A stretch of DNA of 64,000 nt from Bradyrhizobium sp. CCBAU 051011 (GCF_009930815.1 NZ_CP022222.1:9032501-9096500), one strand, 5' to 3'; shown: positions 1-9,854, counted from the stretch's first letter. Made by a program: numbers and translations. The notes: generated from the sequence alone by a model not told the origin.

Positions 1-556
1 GTTGCTTGAGTCTCTGTTGGGCAAAGAACTGGCTCCGATCAACGCTGTTCGGCACCAGGTCTACGTTTGCATCTCCATACTCACTCTCCATCAGATCCTT
101 GAGCCATCTAGCGACGACGATCTTATGGAAGGGGAACTGGTAGGTCGCGCGGCACCGCTCCACCGGAAGGTACGGGAAGACTTCATGATGCTGCACGAAA
201 TAGACCTTCACGCCCTTTCTGTCACTGAAGGAACGAATCCACTCAGCGGTTTCCCACCAGGTTGCAATCACTATGTCAGCATCGGGAACGTCTTCCTCCT
301 CGACCCTTCGCCAATGATCAAGAAGTTTTACGTTAGTAGACCTTCCGTCGAAATGCGACGGCCTGCGACTGCGATATCGCGTCCACCCTTTGCCGGCTAA
401 ATAGTCTCGCACACGTTGAAAGCCGGGAACCGGTCGAGCCGGCGGAGCAACCACGAAAACCTCGTGACCTCTTCGCAATAATTCATCCGCATAGATGGCT
501 ACGACCCGGGTGCCCCCGCTCATATTGAGTCCAGGCAATACAAAGGTAACACGCAC
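1..556 (-). CDS. Glycosyltransferase family 4-like protein, N-terminal part (runs off the left edge)
   Basis: Only the first 185 codons are inside the window; the 3' end is missing. The start is a GTG at 556 with GAAGGA seven bases upstream. The protein opens with VRVTFVLPGLNMSGGTRVV, the hydrophobic strand plus glycine-rich loop that begins GT-B fold glycosyltransferases of family 4. It later shows FVQHHEVFPY and VPNSVD, the latter typical of the junction before the nucleotide-sugar-binding domain. It probably adds one sugar to a lipid-linked exopolysaccharide repeat unit at the cytoplasmic face of the membrane. It lies in the same direction as, and downstream of, the flippase and polymerase genes, which supports that role. 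The sugar donor cannot be read from the sequence. Confidence 0.75.
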   Translation of the reverse strand, partial: MRVTFVLPGLNMSGGTRVVAIYADELLRRGHEVFVVAPPARPVPGFQRVRDYLAGKGWTRYRSRRPSHFDGRSTNVKLLDHWRRVEEEDVPDADIVIATWWETAEWIRSFSDRKGVKVYFVQHHEVFPYLPVERCRATYQFPFHKIVVARWLKDLMESEYGDANVDLVPNSVDRSQFFAQQRLKQ

Positions 557-652
557 TCAAGTATCCTTCAGAATTCGAGGCGAGATCGCTGTCCGCCACC
601 GGCATCGCTACAGCGATGTTTTGCCTGACGCTAGCCCACCTGCTCTAGCTGG

Positions 653-2023
653 TTAGTGAACGAAGTTAACGATGCCATGCTTAAGCATCCATCCGCAAAC
701 CGCCCCCAACAACGCAGCGGGAACCGGGAGCAGCTCTCTCTTGATGTCAACCAAGCCTGCCCGCGATGCATAAATCAAAGTGAGAGGGACACTCGAAAAG
801 TACGAAAGTACAACGCCTCCGATCGCGCCAGGAAATCCCAGAAAATTAAAGCCAAATGGGACCGCCAAGAATAAAACGACAATCCTGATGAGGTGAAGCT
901 GAAAATACACCTTGGCCAGCCCCAGCGCCAGAAACGTCTGCGTGGCTATACGAAACGGATAGGCTAACAGGGCGACCGACAATATCTGCAGTGCTGGCCC
1001 GGCCTGCTGATATCTCGCATCGTAAAGGACCGAGACGATTTTCTCGCCAGAGACCATCAGGCAGCCGGCGGAAAAATAAGCAGCTGATGCTATAGCCAGG
1101 TGAAACCGGTAATAAGAGCGCTTGAGATCGATAGGGCGACTGCGAACCACCTCGCTCAAGGCAGGAAAGGAAACATCCACAACCATCTTCGTGAGGACTT
1201 GGTCGACCGAACTGAACATGAGGAAGGCGACCGCATACGCGCCAAGGGTGGCGGGATCAACCATTGCGCCAAGAAGAATCCGGTCTCCGTTTGTCGCGAC
1301 GAAGTATAAGGCGGACGATAGAAAGAGCCATTTACCAAACCGGATAATCTCGGCACAGGCTGCGCGATTCCACTGAGGCGTGTTTGAAGTACCCGGAAGC
1401 GCTGTGTGCGACAAAACCGTTCTAGTCAAGGTCGACGCGAAACCACCGGCAATCAAAGCCCATATTGATCTGTCAACAATAGCCCAGGTCACCATCGCCG
1501 CAAAGCCGACGATTTGAGAGACAATCTCAAGGCCTGTAATTCGGGCCAGCAACAGATTGCGACTTGCTTGGAGCGTCTTTGTGGACTCAAAGCCATTTAC
1601 TATGACGGCTAATGAAAGCGCCGCGATGACGTAAGGAAGACTTGGATGCTCATAGACACTTCCAGTTGGGATCGCACCTAGGCGACCGGCAAATCCGACC
1701 CCGATGGCGACCAAGATCAGACAGCCGGCGAGCACTAGTCCGCGACAAATCTGTAATAGCCAAACTGTGTTCAGAAATGAGGGGTCGCTTCCTCGGGAAT
1801 TCTGCACAACGCTTGGTTTTAACCCCAAGTCAGATAACATTGCTAAGCCGACCGAAATCATCGTCGCAATCGCCATGATTCCGAACATCTCCGGAACCAG
1901 CAATCGCGTCATGATCAAAGTGCTGCCAAGCCGAAACGCGTAGCTGAATGCATAGCCGGCCAGACTCCAGCTACCAGCGGCCAATACTCGCTGCTTCAGC
2001 GTTCGCGTTTCGGCAAATGACAT
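653..2023 (-). CDS. Wzx-type oligosaccharide flippase (PST family)
   Basis: About 456 residues, almost entirely hydrophobic helices. It begins MSFAETRTLKQRVLAAGSWS, followed by segments such as LIMTRLLVPEMFGIMAIATM, which match the start of polysaccharide transporters (MOP superfamily: two arginine-rich turns, then a PEMFG/PEDFG loop). Such proteins flip undecaprenyl-linked repeat units to the periplasm. I chose the ATG at 2023, because the longer frame reaching 2368 runs through the end of the upstream polymerase gene and looks like arginine-rich shadow sequence. With this start only five bases separate it from that gene, so the two are probably co-transcribed. The family is clear; the exact substrate is unknown. 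Confidence 0.85.
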   Translation of the reverse strand: MSFAETRTLKQRVLAAGSWSLAGYAFSYAFRLGSTLIMTRLLVPEMFGIMAIATMISVGLAMLSDLGLKPSVVQNSRGSDPSFLNTVWLLQICRGLVLAGCLILVAIGVGFAGRLGAIPTGSVYEHPSLPYVIAALSLAVIVNGFESTKTLQASRNLLLARITGLEIVSQIVGFAAMVTWAIVDRSIWALIAGGFASTLTRTVLSHTALPGTSNTPQWNRAACAEIIRFGKWLFLSSALYFVATNGDRILLGAMVDPATLGAYAVAFLMFSSVDQVLTKMVVDVSFPALSEVVRSRPIDLKRSYYRFHLAIASAAYFSAGCLMVSGEKIVSVLYDARYQQAGPALQILSVALLAYPFRIATQTFLALGLAKVYFQLHLIRIVVLFLAVPFGFNFLGFPGAIGGVVLSYFSSVPLTLIYASRAGLVDIKRELLPVPAALLGAVCGWMLKHGIVNFVH

Positions 2024-2028
2024 TCGAA

Positions 2029-3462
2029 TTACTGCGTCTTGAATGCGGACGGAGCGAACAGGCGTTCCGGAACCGCCACCGCGTTTCTTGCCTCTACTCC
2101 CTGACCCCTCGCCGCCATCTTGGACGCAGTCATGCTTCGGCCCAACAAGGCTCCCGCAAGCAACCAGCCCCAAGGGTTGATCGACGCGTTCGGAATCTGC
2201 TCCACCGCCGTAACGGCGACGATCAGGCTCAAACAGGAAAGCAGGGCGATCTCGCGTCGAGATCGAAGAAAACGCAAGCTGCGAGCCGCTTTGAAGACAG
2301 GCCACGTCAGCAGGCCAAACTGCGCGACGAAACCGACGAAGCCGAACTGGCCAAAGGCCAATATCCACTGCCCGTCCGTTATGCTGAGATCCTTGCCATA
2401 CTCATCGTATACACGATTTCGGCCGTACCTCCCCCAGCCGAACCAGAAACGCTTAGCTCCATGCGCGAGGAGTTGGTCTTCCTGATCGAACCGGAACTTG
2501 AGCGAGTCGGCGCGCTCCTGATTGAATGCCGCAGCGACCTGATATATCGGGCTGACAGGCACGAGGTCATTTATCCGCAAAAGCGGATAAGACAAGGCAA
2601 TTGACGCAAGCAGGACCGCCACGCGCATTTGTGCTCTTGGTGAGAACCAACGAGCCAACGCTCCGATGGCCATAGCATAGATGAGCGCACCCGCAGATTT
2701 GCAAAGGACCAGTACCCCGCCGAGATAGATGCTGATACCGGCCGGAGGCAATTTGCCAATGGCTATTTTGGTACGCCAGAGCGCAACCGATGCAATAACC
2801 GCAGTGGCGAGAAAGAATGCAGCTACCAGGCCATTGTTCGTGAACACGACGGGGCGAAATCCGCCGTATCGCATTTCAACGGCAAATGGAGTCACTACCC
2901 CGTAGATCCATGTCGCCAACTGCGGACTGAGTCGAACTTCGAGCAACATCAATAGTGAATAGGCCAGAGCCGCGACGACCAAGGCTCTCAATAAGGTCTC
3001 GATATCCTCAGGGCGGGAGAGAAATCGTAGACCAACAAGGAAGGGAAAAAAGAGAATCAATTGACTCAGCAAGGCTGAGATGCCGTCGTAGTAGTCCACA
3101 CCGGGTATGATCCGGGGGCCAGCCACGATCAAATCTCCATTCAGGATAGACGTAACGACTGGTGAACAGATGTACACCGCGATCAGTGCGCCGATCGCGA
3201 CACCAAGCTTAGCGAATCTCCGATCTCGCGGAAAAAAAAGAAGGCTACCCAATATTGCAGCAAGACTGCCGACAGATCCCTTGTCGATCGCCGGAATCAT
3301 CGGAACTTTCAGGAAGGCTTGGATCGGCAGAAAGAGAAACGCGCCGAGGACAGTCCACGCCGTTGCCTCTACCGGCGGACGGGTTTTGTATAGTACAAGC
3401 GCGACCAACGGCCAGCCGACAATCGCTAAATGGGCGATCCAATTTGCTCCGCCGACTTCCAT
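2029..3462 (-). CDS. O-antigen polymerase/ligase-like membrane protein (Wzy type)
   Basis: 477 residues with around a dozen predicted membrane segments. A large hydrophilic loop carries FWFGWGRYGRNRVYDEYG followed by ITDGQWILAFGQFGF. A loop of this shape (GWG..., then D.QW....GEFG-like) is characteristic of Wzy/WaaL-type O-antigen polymerases and ligases. It would join repeat units in the periplasm. It sits directly upstream of the Wzx-type flippase, the usual pairing in Wzx/Wzy-dependent polysaccharide loci. The last 35 residues are hydrophilic and Ala/Arg-rich. Polymerase versus ligase cannot be decided from sequence alone; context favours polymerase. Confidence 0.8.
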   Translation of the reverse strand: MEVGGANWIAHLAIVGWPLVALVLYKTRPPVEATAWTVLGAFLFLPIQAFLKVPMIPAIDKGSVGSLAAILGSLLFFPRDRRFAKLGVAIGALIAVYICSPVVTSILNGDLIVAGPRIIPGVDYYDGISALLSQLILFFPFLVGLRFLSRPEDIETLLRALVVAALAYSLLMLLEVRLSPQLATWIYGVVTPFAVEMRYGGFRPVVFTNNGLVAAFFLATAVIASVALWRTKIAIGKLPPAGISIYLGGVLVLCKSAGALIYAMAIGALARWFSPRAQMRVAVLLASIALSYPLLRINDLVPVSPIYQVAAAFNQERADSLKFRFDQEDQLLAHGAKRFWFGWGRYGRNRVYDEYGKDLSITDGQWILAFGQFGFVGFVAQFGLLTWPVFKAARSLRFLRSRREIALLSCLSLIVAVTAVEQIPNASINPWGWLLAGALLGRSMTASKMAARGQGVEARNAVAVPERLFAPSAFKTQ

Positions 3463-3625
3463 TAGCGTTTCCCAAACCGGCAGAAGATAAGCCAGCCTTG
3501 CCAGCTTCAGCAGTCGCAGACCTAGCGGAAAGCGGGCTAATGATCTAGCCCGACAATCAGGTTGTCGGACCGACCAGAAATTGCAGCCCCTAAGAGGCTA
3601 GGCAAGTGGGCGAATGTGACCTCCG

Positions 3626-5674
3626 TCACGTCTGTTTGTTGAAGGCAACAATGGCCGCCCACTGGGGAGGCGTCGTGGTCTGATAAACGTCCTCCAGGAC
3701 GGACCAGGCATTATTCGAAGGCGCACGCCCAGAGAGCTGGAAGCAGGAGGGAAATTCAGCAACGAAGCTTGCGTCAGTAAGACCTATGAAGTTGGCATAG
3801 TTCTGGGCAGTTGCTGTGCTTAGCACGGGAGACTGTTTTGACGCTGCTCTAAGAGCGTTGACGCTCGCCGATCCACCATAATCGGGAGAATACCCTCCTT
3901 CGTATCCACACATTTTATTAATTCCGAAAGACTTGGCCCAAATCTTCCAATTTGCATACATCTTCGCAACGTTGGAAACGGTGAACGGCCCGGTTCCGCC
4001 AATTACAGTCGCGGCATAGGCTGACGCGATCGTATCCTTGGTTGCCGAGTCCCCTGCCGCAAACGCCTCCGCATTGGTCTGCTCTTGCGCGGTCTTGTAT
4101 TCGCTCGGAGTAATGTATTGCGCGCAGGCTACATGGGTGACCCACTTCGAGGCGGGCGTCTTGCTGTACGGCGCCTGCGGCGGAGATGACTGCTCCAGAT
4201 ACTTCGATGATGAAAGTCGGGCATTGCTAGAACTGGCGCCTCCTGAACTATGCCCGAGCGCCGTCTGCACGCCGCAAATGACATGGTACTTGGTGCGATC
4301 GTCGGCATAGACGGAGCTTACCGCTTGTCCCAGAACCGACATTGCCTTTCCGTACCAGTTGTGAACGTCGACGCCCCAGCCATATGCAGTCGCCTTGGCT
4401 TTGGCATAGCCCGTTGAGTAGAATCCCGCGGCTGAATTCCAGAGCTCGTTGGGACCTTCAAACCGCGGTACCATCCATGATGGCCCGTTTGCTTTGCAAT
4501 ATGCTGCGAGGCTGGTCATGTAGTCCGTGGCCGGATCGATAGCCAGCGGCGGCGTCACAAAGTGGGGGTGAGCGCCCACCTCGGCGCAGAGTCGCACCAT
4601 CAGCTCGGGTGGGCAACCATTGTTGATGCCCGCGCTACCGCGATCAATGTCCCCTCCCTGCTTGATCCAGGCATTGAGCACCGAATCGAAAACAAGCGTT
4701 GCGAGACTTTGCCAGGTGCCGCCGATCGGATAAGAATTCGACCCTGCGGAAAGCGGACCGGAGTACGCATTGAGAATGGGAATGGCTCCGGTCTCACTCA
4801 CATTCAATGTACATGGCCCGTTACAACTGACGTTGAATTTAATGATGACGGTCGCCTTGTCGGCGAGTTTGAATCCCGGAAGTTGAGCCGAATAAGCGCT
4901 TCCGGTATTGGTCGTCATGCCTGCATAGAGTGAAGGCCGGAACTCTGAACCAGCGTAGAAGACGTAGGAGACTGGTTTTCTCGTTGCCCATGTCGTCACG
5001 TTGGTCGTATTGCCGGCTTGCCAATTCAGGAATCGGATCACACCAAAATTTGCTTCAATCAGGCGTTGCTTGAACTTCGCGCCGAACACTTGGCCGGCGC
5101 TGATGGCAGCCTCATCTGCGGCATGAAAAACTTGCAGATTGGAGATGCGGGGATTGCCTATTGCGGAGATACCGACCACGAAACGTGTGTCTGTCGTGGA
5201 AAAAACGTAGCGACCAGCCCCACCTGTGCTGGTCTTGCTTCCACTCACCGGAGTGTTGCTCATTCCGCAATGGATCGTACCGTTGCCACTCCAGGTAATC
5301 ACGTAGTTACCGGGCCGCGCCGCTTGGGAGGGCACGAAGAAAACAGTGTAGACCCCCTTGTTGGTGATTGTTGTCGGGTAACCGTCACTGTCCAGCGTGC
5401 TCGGATCGGGCCAACCGCTGTTGTCGAGCAGCGCCCAGCTCTGCGCATTCTTAAGGCAATTGAGGAAGGGATAGTCCCCGCCACCTTGAAGGAAGTTCAA
5501 ATTGACCTGCGAGCGGCCGCCATTGAATTTGGGCGCCACCAATGCAGACACCCTGGCGCTCATCGGCGCAGCCAACGGCACCGGCGCAGCAATCGCGCTC
5601 GCCGGCAGCATCGACGTCAGGGAAGCAACGCTCACTCCTTGCAGAAATGTTCTGCGGTCCATTCTCGACGTCAT
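3626..5674 (-). CDS. Tat-exported glycoside hydrolase-like protein of the exopolysaccharide locus
   Basis: 682 residues from an ATG at 5674; a TTG at 5686 is also possible. The N-terminus MTSRMDRRTFLQGVSVASL is a twin-arginine signal with an AIAA cleavage region, so the protein is exported folded. Numbering from the TTG, the middle part has EGPNELWNS with Asn413-Glu414, the Asn-Glu pair used as acid/base in clan GH-A glycosidases. CGYEGGY further on has Glu596, a candidate nucleophile at the expected later strand. Residues 60-340 look beta-rich and may be carbohydrate-binding. It follows the flippase and polymerase genes, so a role in trimming or degrading the exopolysaccharide made here is inferred. 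I do not recognise the exact family. Confidence 0.65.
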   Translation of the reverse strand: MTSRMDRRTFLQGVSVASLTSMLPASAIAAPVPLAAPMSARVSALVAPKFNGGRSQVNLNFLQGGGDYPFLNCLKNAQSWALLDNSGWPDPSTLDSDGYPTTITNKGVYTVFFVPSQAARPGNYVITWSGNGTIHCGMSNTPVSGSKTSTGGAGRYVFSTTDTRFVVGISAIGNPRISNLQVFHAADEAAISAGQVFGAKFKQRLIEANFGVIRFLNWQAGNTTNVTTWATRKPVSYVFYAGSEFRPSLYAGMTTNTGSAYSAQLPGFKLADKATVIIKFNVSCNGPCTLNVSETGAIPILNAYSGPLSAGSNSYPIGGTWQSLATLVFDSVLNAWIKQGGDIDRGSAGINNGCPPELMVRLCAEVGAHPHFVTPPLAIDPATDYMTSLAAYCKANGPSWMVPRFEGPNELWNSAAGFYSTGYAKAKATAYGWGVDVHNWYGKAMSVLGQAVSSVYADDRTKYHVICGVQTALGHSSGGASSSNARLSSSKYLEQSSPPQAPYSKTPASKWVTHVACAQYITPSEYKTAQEQTNAEAFAAGDSATKDTIASAYAATVIGGTGPFTVSNVAKMYANWKIWAKSFGINKMCGYEGGYSPDYGGSASVNALRAASKQSPVLSTATAQNYANFIGLTDASFVAEFPSCFQLSGRAPSNNAWSVLEDVYQTTTPPQWAAIVAFNKQT

Positions 5675-5797
5675 AGTCAGGTCCAATCATCGGTTAAAGA
5701 TAAATTCCAAGACGATTGATTACGCGACCGATCTGATTTTACCGCAGGCCGCGTCATCCACGCTAGTCTGACTTACAAAACCATTAAATCCGCCCCG

Positions 5798-6283
5798 TTA
5801 ACCACCCCGGAACGTCGGCGCCGTGCCGGCGCTCGCGGATTTGGCCTTGCCGGTTGGCCCCAGCGAATAGACCTCGTACTGGCCATCGGAGACGGCGTAT
5901 TGATAGGGCCGCCCCCACGGATCAAGCAGGTTCTTCGCCTTCTTTAAATACGGGCCGTTCCAGCGCGGCGCCTCCGGCGGCGCCTCGACCAGGGCTTTCA
6001 GGCCGGCGCTGGCGCTCGGATAGGCGCCATTTTCCATATAATAAAGCTCGAGCGCGGTCCCGATATTCTCGATCTGGAGCTGCACCGACTGGGTCTTGGC
6101 CTTGCCAAAATAACCCATCAGCTGCGGCGTCGCGATTGCCGTCAGTACCGCCAGAATACCCATCACGACCAGCAGTTCGAGCAGCGTATAGCCCGCATTT
6201 TTACGGTCGCGAGACCGCAATGCCCCACCCCGGAACGGCTTTCCGACACGGGGTCGTCCCCTGTCCAGTATCTTTGCCAACAT
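5798..6283 (-). CDS. gspG: Type II secretion major pseudopilin GspG
   Basis: After a short basic leader comes NAGYTLLELLVVMG, the prepilin peptidase site: cleavage after Gly, with Glu at position +5. A long hydrophobic helix follows. The rest matches GspG: YPSASAGLKALVEAPP, WNGPYLKK, DPWGRPYQY and YEVYSLGPTGK, the calcium-binding and C-terminal blocks of the major pseudopilin. GspG subunits form the periplasmic pseudopilus that pushes substrates through GspD. I chose the ATG at 6283 because AGGGG lies eight bases before it; ATGs at 6304 and 6349 are possible. It stands alone, about 12 kb from the other gsp genes, which contain no other gspG. Confidence 0.9.
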   Translation of the reverse strand: MLAKILDRGRPRVGKPFRGGALRSRDRKNAGYTLLELLVVMGILAVLTAIATPQLMGYFGKAKTQSVQLQIENIGTALELYYMENGAYPSASAGLKALVEAPPEAPRWNGPYLKKAKNLLDPWGRPYQYAVSDGQYEVYSLGPTGKAKSASAGTAPTFRGG

Positions 6284-6579
6284 CCTGATCGCCCCTGAAT
6301 TCATCTTCGTGAATTTCCGGGAACGATACTGTTGTGCGCTGGTGTCCAAAGAGTTTACGAATGGAACCCGCTAGGAAGACGGTCAACGTCAAGTAACGGA
6401 TATCGGGAAAGCTCGGCATAATAGCTGAAGGGCTTATTGAGAGGCGGCCGCGGTCTGGTAAATATCAAATTAAACAACACGATCCGGGCCTGCGATTTAA
6501 TCCAGGACCCCGGCAATTTCGAAAGACTGGAGCATCACATGCGGCGCCCGCTCTGCCGGCGCCATGGACGAGATTGAGC

Positions 6580-9500
6580 ATGGCCTCGATTTCCGAGCCC
6601 TTCATCCGCCGGCCGGTTGGAACCACGCTGCTGGCGATCGGGCTCTTCCTGGTCGGCATGGTCGCCTATGTCTTCCTCCCGGTCTCGGCGGTGCCCAACG
6701 TCGACTTCCCGATGATCCGGGTATTCGCCAATCGCCCCGGCGCCGATCCTGCGGTAATGGCGGCGACCGTTGCCGCGCCGCTGGAGCGACGGCTCGGCCA
6801 GATCGCGGGTATCGAACAGATCACTTCGACCAGTTCGCTCGGCTCTACCAGCATCCAGCTGCAGTTTGCGATCGGCCGCAACATCGACCGCGCCGCGCGC
6901 GACGTACAGGCGGCGATCAACGCGTCGCTGGCGGACCTGCCGAGTGACCTGCCGTCGCTGCCGCGATTCAAGAAAGCGAATCCGTCGGCGACGCCGATGT
7001 TCGTGCTGGCGCTGACGTCGAAGACGCTGCCCGCGAGTGCGATGTATGACGTCGCCGACACCGTGATCGCACAGCGCATTTCGCAGGTGCCCGGCGTCGG
7101 CGAGGTCACCGTCTCCGGCGCCGATCAGCCGGCGGTGCGGATCGCGCTCAACCCCGTGGCGCTTTCCAACGCCGGTATCGCAACCGATGACGTGCGGCTC
7201 GCCATCATCAACGCCAATCCGCTCGGGCCCGTCGGCATCTTTGACGGCGGCCACCAGAGCGAGACGATTTCCACCAACCGGCAAATGCGCACCGCGGCCG
7301 AGTTCCGCGACATCATCATCAAGAGCTCGGCCGGCAATTTCGCCCGCCTCGCCGATGTCGCCGAGGTCGAGGATTCCGTCCGCAACCACCGCTCGAGCGC
7401 CTGGTTCAACAAGCAGCCCGCGGTGCTGATCCAGATCACCAAGCAGGGCGATGCCAATGTGATCGACACCGTCGACCGCGTAAAGGCCTTGCTGCCGGAG
7501 TTGAAGCGATGGCTGCCCGCCGGCCTCGAGATATCGACGCTGGTCGACCGCACCGGCACCATCCGCGCCAGCGTGCTCGACATGCAGTTCACGCTGCTGG
7601 CGGCCGTCTTCCTGGTGATGGTGGTGGTGTTCGCCTTTCTGCGGCGGCTGACGCCGACGATTGCGGCCGGCGTCTCGGTGCCGCTGGCGCTGGCCGGCAC
7701 CTGCTCCGGGATGTGGCTCGCCGGCTTCTCAATCGACAACCTGTCGCTGATGGCGCTCGCGATCTCGGTCGGTTTCGTGGTCGACGATGCCATCGTCATG
7801 ATCGAGAACATGTATCGCAATCTCGAACGCGGTATGGCGCCCTATCCGGCTGCATTGGAGGGCGCCAGGCAGATCGGCTTTACCGTCCTCGCGATCAGCC
7901 TGTCCCTCATCGCCGCCTTCACGCCACTGATCTTCATGGATGGGATCGCCGGCCGGCTACTCCGCGAGTTCTCGTTAACGCTGACCTTTGCCGTTCTGGT
8001 CTCGACCCTGGTCTCGCTCACGATCACGCCGATGATCTGCGCGCACTACATCAAGGAAGCCACATCGGATCGCGCGACCCGGTTCGACCGCATGGTCGAG
8101 GGCACGCTGTCGCGCATCGTCGCCTTCTACGCCTGGACCCTTCGGGCTGTTCTGGGTTTCCCGTTGCTGACCTTGCTCGTATTCTTTGCCACGATCGCGC
8201 TGACGGTGGTGCTCTATATCAAGATCCCGAAGGGTTACTTCCCGCTCGACGACAGCGGCCTCATCGTCGGTGCTTCGCAGGCTTCATCGGACACCTCGTT
8301 CCAGTCGATGACCCGATTTCAGCAACAGCTCGAGGATGCCATCGAAACCGACAACGCCGTCGCTGGCGTCGGCTCAATCCTCGGCAGCATGACCGCAAAC
8401 CGGGGACTGTTCTTCATCAGCCTCAAGCCGCCGCAGGAGAGACCCGGGTTGACCACGCAGATCGTGATCGATCGCTTGCGTAAGAAGCTGGAAACGATGC
8501 CGGGTGTGCGGCTCTACATGTTCCCTGCCCAGGATATTCGGGCCGGCGGGCGTCAAAGCAGCTCCTCCGACTACCAGTACACGGTCTCGAGCGTCAACGT
8601 CGACCTGCTGAAGAAATGGGCCCCCATCGTCGCCAAGCGCATGGAAACGGTCGAGGGCATTACCGACATTTCCACCGATCGCGATGCCGCCGGGCTGCAG
8701 CTCACGCTGATCATCGACCGCAATGCCGCCGCTAAGCTCGGGGTCCGCGTCAAGGACATCGATGACGCCTTAAACAACGCATTCGCGCAGCGGCAGATCT
8801 CGATCGTCTACACCCAGCGCAACCAGTACATGGTGGTGCTGGAGATCGACCCGAAATTCCAGAGCGACCCTGCCAATCTCGACCGCATCTTCGTGGCGGG
8901 CGCCAACGACGCGCAGGTGCCGCTGTCTGCCGTAGTCCGCTATGACCGCGGCCTGGCATCGCTGGCGATCAATCACACCCAGTCAATCCCGTCGACGACT
9001 GTATCCTTCAACATCGTCTCGAACGTGCCGATCGAGGCCGCGATCTCGAACATTCAGCGCGCAGTCGACGAATTGCACATGCCGGAAGGTATCCGCGGCA
9101 GTTTTGACGGCAATGCCGGCGATTTCAACAAGACCAGCGGCCGGCAGCCGCTATTGATCCTCGGCGCACTGGTCGCGATGTATATCGTGCTCGGCGTGCT
9201 CTATGAGAGCCTGGCGCATCCGATCACTATCATCTCGACATTGCCGTCGGCAGGCCTCGGCGCGCTGCTGGCACTGCAGGTGACCAATACGCCGCTCACC
9301 GTGATCGCCTTTGTCGGCATCATCCTGTTGATCGGCATCGTCAAGAAGAACGGTATCATGATGGTCGATTTTGCGCTCGATGCCGAGCGCAACCGCGGCC
9401 TGTCGTCGGCGGATGCGATCTTCGAGGCATGCCGCGCCCGCTTCCGTCCCATTCTGATGACGACGATGGCGGCGCTGTTTGCCGGCATTCCGCTGGTCAT

Positions 9501-9693
9501 CGCCACCGGGCCTGGCACCGAGCTGCGCCGGCCGCTCGGCATCACCATCATCGGCGGCCTGCTCGTCTCGCAGATCCTGACGCTGTACACGACGCCCGTG
9601 ATCTATCTCCTGATCGACCGGCTGCGCCAAAAACTGCGATCCCGCGGCACGCTTTCGCCGATATCGACGTCGTCTCCATCGGCATTGCGATAG
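6580..9693 (+). CDS. RND family efflux transporter, AcrB/MdtB-like permease
   Basis: About 1037 residues, the normal length for an HAE-type RND permease. It starts with SEPFIRRPVGTTLL, the standard N-terminus, then the first membrane helix and FPMIRVFANRPGADPAVM, the porter-domain entry. The two six-helix bundles and two large periplasmic loops are in the expected order. SVGFVVDDAIVMIENMYRN is the helix 4 proton-relay block with paired aspartates, and GIVKKNGIMMVDFALDAE is the matching block in the second half. I prefer the ATG at 6580 over the TTG at 6574, since GGACGAG then sits eight bases upstream. No membrane-fusion or outer-membrane partner gene is adjacent, so it probably uses partners encoded elsewhere. 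Substrates are unknown. Confidence 0.92.
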   Translation: MASISEPFIRRPVGTTLLAIGLFLVGMVAYVFLPVSAVPNVDFPMIRVFANRPGADPAVMAATVAAPLERRLGQIAGIEQITSTSSLGSTSIQLQFAIGRNIDRAARDVQAAINASLADLPSDLPSLPRFKKANPSATPMFVLALTSKTLPASAMYDVADTVIAQRISQVPGVGEVTVSGADQPAVRIALNPVALSNAGIATDDVRLAIINANPLGPVGIFDGGHQSETISTNRQMRTAAEFRDIIIKSSAGNFARLADVAEVEDSVRNHRSSAWFNKQPAVLIQITKQGDANVIDTVDRVKALLPELKRWLPAGLEISTLVDRTGTIRASVLDMQFTLLAAVFLVMVVVFAFLRRLTPTIAAGVSVPLALAGTCSGMWLAGFSIDNLSLMALAISVGFVVDDAIVMIENMYRNLERGMAPYPAALEGARQIGFTVLAISLSLIAAFTPLIFMDGIAGRLLREFSLTLTFAVLVSTLVSLTITPMICAHYIKEATSDRATRFDRMVEGTLSRIVAFYAWTLRAVLGFPLLTLLVFFATIALTVVLYIKIPKGYFPLDDSGLIVGASQASSDTSFQSMTRFQQQLEDAIETDNAVAGVGSILGSMTANRGLFFISLKPPQERPGLTTQIVIDRLRKKLETMPGVRLYMFPAQDIRAGGRQSSSSDYQYTVSSVNVDLLKKWAPIVAKRMETVEGITDISTDRDAAGLQLTLIIDRNAAAKLGVRVKDIDDALNNAFAQRQISIVYTQRNQYMVVLEIDPKFQSDPANLDRIFVAGANDAQVPLSAVVRYDRGLASLAINHTQSIPSTTVSFNIVSNVPIEAAISNIQRAVDELHMPEGIRGSFDGNAGDFNKTSGRQPLLILGALVAMYIVLGVLYESLAHPITIISTLPSAGLGALLALQVTNTPLTVIAFVGIILLIGIVKKNGIMMVDFALDAERNRGLSSADAIFEACRARFRPILMTTMAALFAGIPLVIATGPGTELRRPLGITIIGGLLVSQILTLYTTPVIYLLIDRLRQKLRSRGTLSPISTSSPSALR

Positions 9694-9854
9694 GCCTGCA
9701 ACGCAATGCAAACGGGCCGGTGCGCCCCGCGGGCACAATGGCCGCCTTTAACGTTTATCCCAATGCATTAAACAAGAGCCCGAAAGACGTCTTTTCTTTT
9801 CCCGTCCGCAAGATTAATGATCGCCGATTGTTTGTATCAACTGGTCTCGCACCC

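Noticed and set aside
2..400. A 132-codon plus-strand frame at the left edge
   Set aside because: It overlaps the partial glycosyltransferase on the minus strand, which has clear family motifs; the plus frame has no domain signal.
6535..7389. A 284-codon minus-strand frame opposite the RND gene start
   Set aside because: Rich in Arg, Gly, Asp and His with no domain; RND reading is certain.
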